NCBI GenBank assembly: GCA_001871015.1
Contig: MNUO01000121.1
Location: forward strand, 1-15,692
Origin: Candidatus Desantisbacteria bacterium CG1_02_38_46
Lineage (GTDB): Bacteria; Desantisbacteria; UBA1551; UBA1559
DNA: 15,692 bases
Reading direction: 5' to 3'
Shown here: positions 13,631 through 15,692 of the stretch, one piece after another
Layout of the letters: each line of letters opens with the position of its first letter
Numbering within the stretch: position 1 is the first letter of the stretch
The notes under the pieces: model-generated
What the model saw: only the letters and a program-made list of their open reading frames with translations
Told to the model about the DNA's origin: nothing
Databases searched by the model: none
Position numbers and translations under genes: made by a program

Positions 13631-14655
13631 TTATATTAGGAATTGAAACTTCGTGCGATGAAACAGCAGTTGCAATTGTTGAGGATGGCAAAAGAATTTT
13701 AGCCAATGGAGTTTCTTCTCAAGTGAAGTTTCATTCTAAGTATGGTGGTGTAATTCCAGAACTTGCATCCAGAAAGCAGATAGAGTTAATCAACCCAATT
13801 CTTGAGGAGGTACGAAGGCGCGCAAGAATTAAGTGGACTAGAATAGATGTTTTAGCAGTGACATCAAATCCTGGTCTTATCGGTTCATTGCTGGTGGGAA
13901 TCAGCACAGCAAAAGCATTTGCATATTTGTTTCATCTTCCGCTCTACGAGGTTGACCATGTTGAGGCTCATTTATATGCGAATTTCTTAGATAATTTAAG
14001 CAGAGCAAGCTCTGCCACTACCACCCCCCTTGAGTTGGGGCGGCGGGCAAGAAAGCAGGGGGGCGATACATTGGAAATGCCGTTTATAGGATTGGTTGTT
14101 TCAGGTGGACATACGAGTCTATTTTTAGTAAAAGGACATAAGGATATTGAACTCTTAGGTAAGACGCGAGATGATGCTGCAGGGGAGGCGTTTGACAAAG
14201 TTGCGAAATTGTTAGGGCTTCCATATCCAGGAGGTCCGCAGATAGAAAAATTGGCAAAAAGGGGAAATCCAGATAAGATTAAATTTCCTCGTCCTTACCT
14301 TCATGGTTCTTATGATTTCAGTTTCAGTGGATTAAAAACCGCAGTGGTTTATTATATAAGAGATAAGATATTAGATTTTAGAACCAGGATTAACAAGGCA
14401 GACATCGCTGCGTCGTTCCAGGAGGCGGTTGTCCAGACCCTGGTCTACAAGACGATAAAAACCGCAAGGGAAAAGGCAATTAATAGAATTGTGCTTGGAG
14501 GTGGAGTGATAGCGAACAAGAGGCTGCGCTCATTTTTCAGATCAGAAGCAGGAAAATATGGGATGAAATTGTCTGTTCCACCAATTAAATTTTGTCTTGA
14601 TAATGCAGCGATGGTTGCAGCAAGAGCATACTATTCAAAAAAGGTGTCAGGGTAA
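13627..14655 (+). CDS. tsaD: tRNA N6-threonylcarbamoyladenosine transferase, with in-frame insertion
   Basis: Transfers the threonylcarbamoyl group to A37 of ANN-decoding tRNAs, with TsaB and TsaE, in the cytosol. The 342 residues hold the ASKHA core: IETSCDETAVAIV at the N-terminus, the metal-binding HVEAH (His111, His115), VSGGHTSL near 158-165, DDAAGEAFDKVAKLLG near 182-197, SFSGLKTAV near 232-240, and GGGVIANKRLR with CLDNAAM (Asp325) near the end. Residues about 124-150 (SRASSATTTPLELGRRARKQ and on) interrupt the usual short link between the HLYA and VSGGHT segments. They are coded by a palindromic DNA element inserted in frame. The last residues KKVSG and the stop lie in another palindrome. 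Core motifs are intact, so activity is likely kept. The start overlaps the upstream gene by ATGA. Confidence 0.95.
   Translation: MIILGIETSCDETAVAIVEDGKRILANGVSSQVKFHSKYGGVIPELASRKQIELINPILEEVRRRARIKWTRIDVLAVTSNPGLIGSLLVGISTAKAFAYLFHLPLYEVDHVEAHLYANFLDNLSRASSATTTPLELGRRARKQGGDTLEMPFIGLVVSGGHTSLFLVKGHKDIELLGKTRDDAAGEAFDKVAKLLGLPYPGGPQIEKLAKRGNPDKIKFPRPYLHGSYDFSFSGLKTAVVYYIRDKILDFRTRINKADIAASFQEAVVQTLVYKTIKTAREKAINRIVLGGGVIANKRLRSFFRSEAGKYGMKLSVPPIKFCLDNAAMVAARAYYSKKVSG
14001..14063. repeat. Palindromic element inserted within tsaD
   Basis: The element combines a perfect small palindrome CAGAGC-AA-GCTCTG (14001-14014) with the outer arms CCCCCCT (14024-14030) and AGGGGGG (14057-14063). The stretch from the first arm to the last is 63 bases (21 codons), so the tsaD frame is kept. 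It is far more GC-rich than the gene around it and encodes a low-complexity, Ser/Thr/Arg-rich loop absent from typical TsaD proteins. It resembles known in-frame protein-coding palindromic elements. Confidence 0.6.
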
Positions 14656-14665
14656 GACCTGACAC
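14644..14665. repeat. Palindrome spanning the tsaD stop codon
   Basis: GTGTCAGG (14644-14651), the loop GTAAGA and CCTGACAC (14658-14665) form a perfect 8-pair hairpin. The tsaD stop TAA (14653-14655) lies in the loop. No T-run follows, so transcription may continue to the downstream gene. It may be a repeat element that reset the tsaD C-terminus. Confidence 0.55.
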
Positions 14666-14685
14666 AATAAAGAGAGGAGGGGAAA

Positions 14686-15333
14686 ATGCCATTTTTTTAT
14701 ACGAAACAGAACAAATTGCTTAAGATGCTTGAAAGATATCTTTTAAAAATAGAGGAAAGTATGGGAGGTTTTAAGAAAACAATAGAAGTTTATTTTGAAA
14801 AAGGCCTCTGTGAAAATTTTAGTGAACTTGTTGAAAAAGTTCACATTGCTGAATCTTCTGCTGATGATATTCGCAGAGAAATTGAGATTGAACTTTATGA
14901 GAAATCCTTAATTCCTGAATCGAGGGGCGATGTTTTAGGATTATTGGAAAATACAGATAGAGTTCCTGATAAAGCTCAGTCAGTTCTTTATCAGATTCAA
15001 ACTGAATTTTTGCAAATCCCTGAATTCTTAAAGGATGAATTTTCCCACCTCGTTAATATCAATTTTGATGCATTTAATGATCTTGCAAGAGCAATAAGAA
15101 AATTGTTTGAAAATATCAAAGAGGTGAAGGACATTACAAATGAAATTGATAAAAAAGAAAGTGCTTCTGACAGGTTAGAAAGGGGAGCTATTAAAAAAAT
15201 TTTTTCTTCAGATATTGATGTGGGTCAAAAGATACTTTTAAAAGAACTCGTGATTGAGATTGGCAGTATTTCTGACTTATCAGAAGAAGTTGGAGATAGA
15301 ATTAATATTATCGCAGCAAAAAGGATGGTTTAG
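14686..15333 (+). CDS. PhoU-like DUF47 protein (PiT accessory)
   Basis: A 215-residue, nearly all-helical cytosolic protein of the DUF47/TIGR00153 type. These proteins are related to PhoU and are usually encoded beside low-affinity phosphate (PiT) transporters, whose activity they are thought to control. Characteristic stretches are HIAESSADDIRREIEIELYE near residues 52-71, LLENTDRVPDKAQSVLYQIQ near 86-105, KKESASDRLERGAIKKIF near 156-173 and ISDLSEEVGDRINII near 195-209. An AGGAGG site (14675-14680) lies 5 bases before the ATG. Its stop TAG shares a base with the GTG start of the transporter gene, so the two are tightly coupled, matching the known gene pairing. Confidence 0.92.
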   Translation: MPFFYTKQNKLLKMLERYLLKIEESMGGFKKTIEVYFEKGLCENFSELVEKVHIAESSADDIRREIEIELYEKSLIPESRGDVLGLLENTDRVPDKAQSVLYQIQTEFLQIPEFLKDEFSHLVNINFDAFNDLARAIRKLFENIKEVKDITNEIDKKESASDRLERGAIKKIFSSDIDVGQKILLKELVIEIGSISDLSEEVGDRINIIAAKRMV

Positions 15334-15692
15334 TGAATTATCAAATATTGGGGGGAATATTTTTAGGATGGAGCCTGGGAGCAAATGATGCCGCTAATGT
15401 TTTTGGAACAGCTGTTTCTTCAAATATGGTCAGTTTTCGCAAAGCAACAATTCTTGTTGCTATTTTTGTCCTTTTAGGGGCAGTAATTAGTGGAATGCCA
15501 GGACTTAAAACACTTGGTAATTTAACTTCCCAGACATTAAATACCGCTTTTATTATTTCCTTAGCAGCAGGAATTACTGTGACATTAATGAGTGTATTTG
15601 GAATCCCTGTTTCTGTTTCACAGGCAGTTGTGGGAGCGATTATTGGACAGGGAATTCTCCAGGGGCAATTAAATTTTTCAGAATTGACTAAA
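15333..15692 (+). CDS. PiT-family inorganic phosphate transporter (3' end outside window)
   Basis: From a GTG that overlaps the previous stop by one base, 120 codons run open to the window edge. The protein is an inner-membrane, ion-coupled phosphate permease. It starts with a membrane helix bearing the PiT signature GWSLGANDAANVFGTAVSS (residues 13-31). Further hydrophobic helices follow at about 38-52 and 75-92, then the second conserved segment GIPVSVSQAVVGAIIG near 92-107. The GTG start has little ribosome site of its own and probably relies on coupling to the DUF47 gene. Sulfate permeases of the same superfamily exist, but the DUF47 partner favours phosphate. Confidence 0.93.
   Translation, partial: MNYQILGGIFLGWSLGANDAANVFGTAVSSNMVSFRKATILVAIFVLLGAVISGMPGLKTLGNLTSQTLNTAFIISLAAGITVTLMSVFGIPVSVSQAVVGAIIGQGILQGQLNFSELTK

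Overview
The window reads as chromosomal DNA from an AT-rich, Gram-negative-type (two-membrane) bacterium. The evidence is a LolC/E-type lipoprotein-release permease, a membrane-anchored YibQ-like deacetylase and ordinary bacterial housekeeping genes. Almost every gene lies on the + strand, packed into short operons with ATGA overlaps and clear Shine-Dalgarno sites. The mix of zinc-ribbon proteins, defence genes and small palindromic repeats suggests an uncultured or deep-branching lineage, but no rRNA or other marker is present and I cannot name a phylum.

Layout. (1) 1-531, minus strand: the 5' part of an IS1380-type transposase gene, cut by the window edge, with its own promoter. (2) 632-3838: gpmA (phosphoglycerate mutase), then an unnamed 458-residue protein with two tandem copies of a PH-like unit, then two zinc-ribbon proteins. 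(3) 3850-3954: a 35-codon tail of a DUF438/PAS-type sensor gene, left as a remnant. (4) 4012-7727: an accessory defence-like block. It holds the N-terminal stub of a DNA methyltransferase, a HARE-HTH restriction endonuclease, a small gene broken by an in-frame TAG, a second small gene, and a 667-residue protein that appears to join a degenerate PD-(D/E)XK-like domain, a DGQHR (DndB/DpdB-type) domain and a C-terminal HEPN-type RNase motif. This block is visibly more AT-rich than its flanks. (5) 7747-11317: lysS, a LolC/E-family permease and ilvE. (6) 11414-12565: a DUF1016/YhcG-type PD-(D/E)XK nuclease, probably a second accessory insertion. (7) 12569-14655: a divergent polysaccharide deacetylase coupled to tsaD. 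(8) 14686-15692: a PhoU-like DUF47 protein coupled to a PiT phosphate transporter that runs off the right edge.

Two themes stand out. The defence block at 4012-7727 contains an unusual three-part DGQHR protein beside a restriction gene whose partner methylase is truncated. Small palindromic elements also appear inside or at the ends of genes: one supplies the last residues of the 458-residue protein, one sits as an in-frame insertion in the middle of tsaD, and one holds the tsaD stop codon. This recalls protein-coding palindromic elements known from Rickettsia.

No tRNA, rRNA, CRISPR array or convincing Rho-independent terminator was seen. No stretch longer than about 300 bases lacks a gene or gene remnant.
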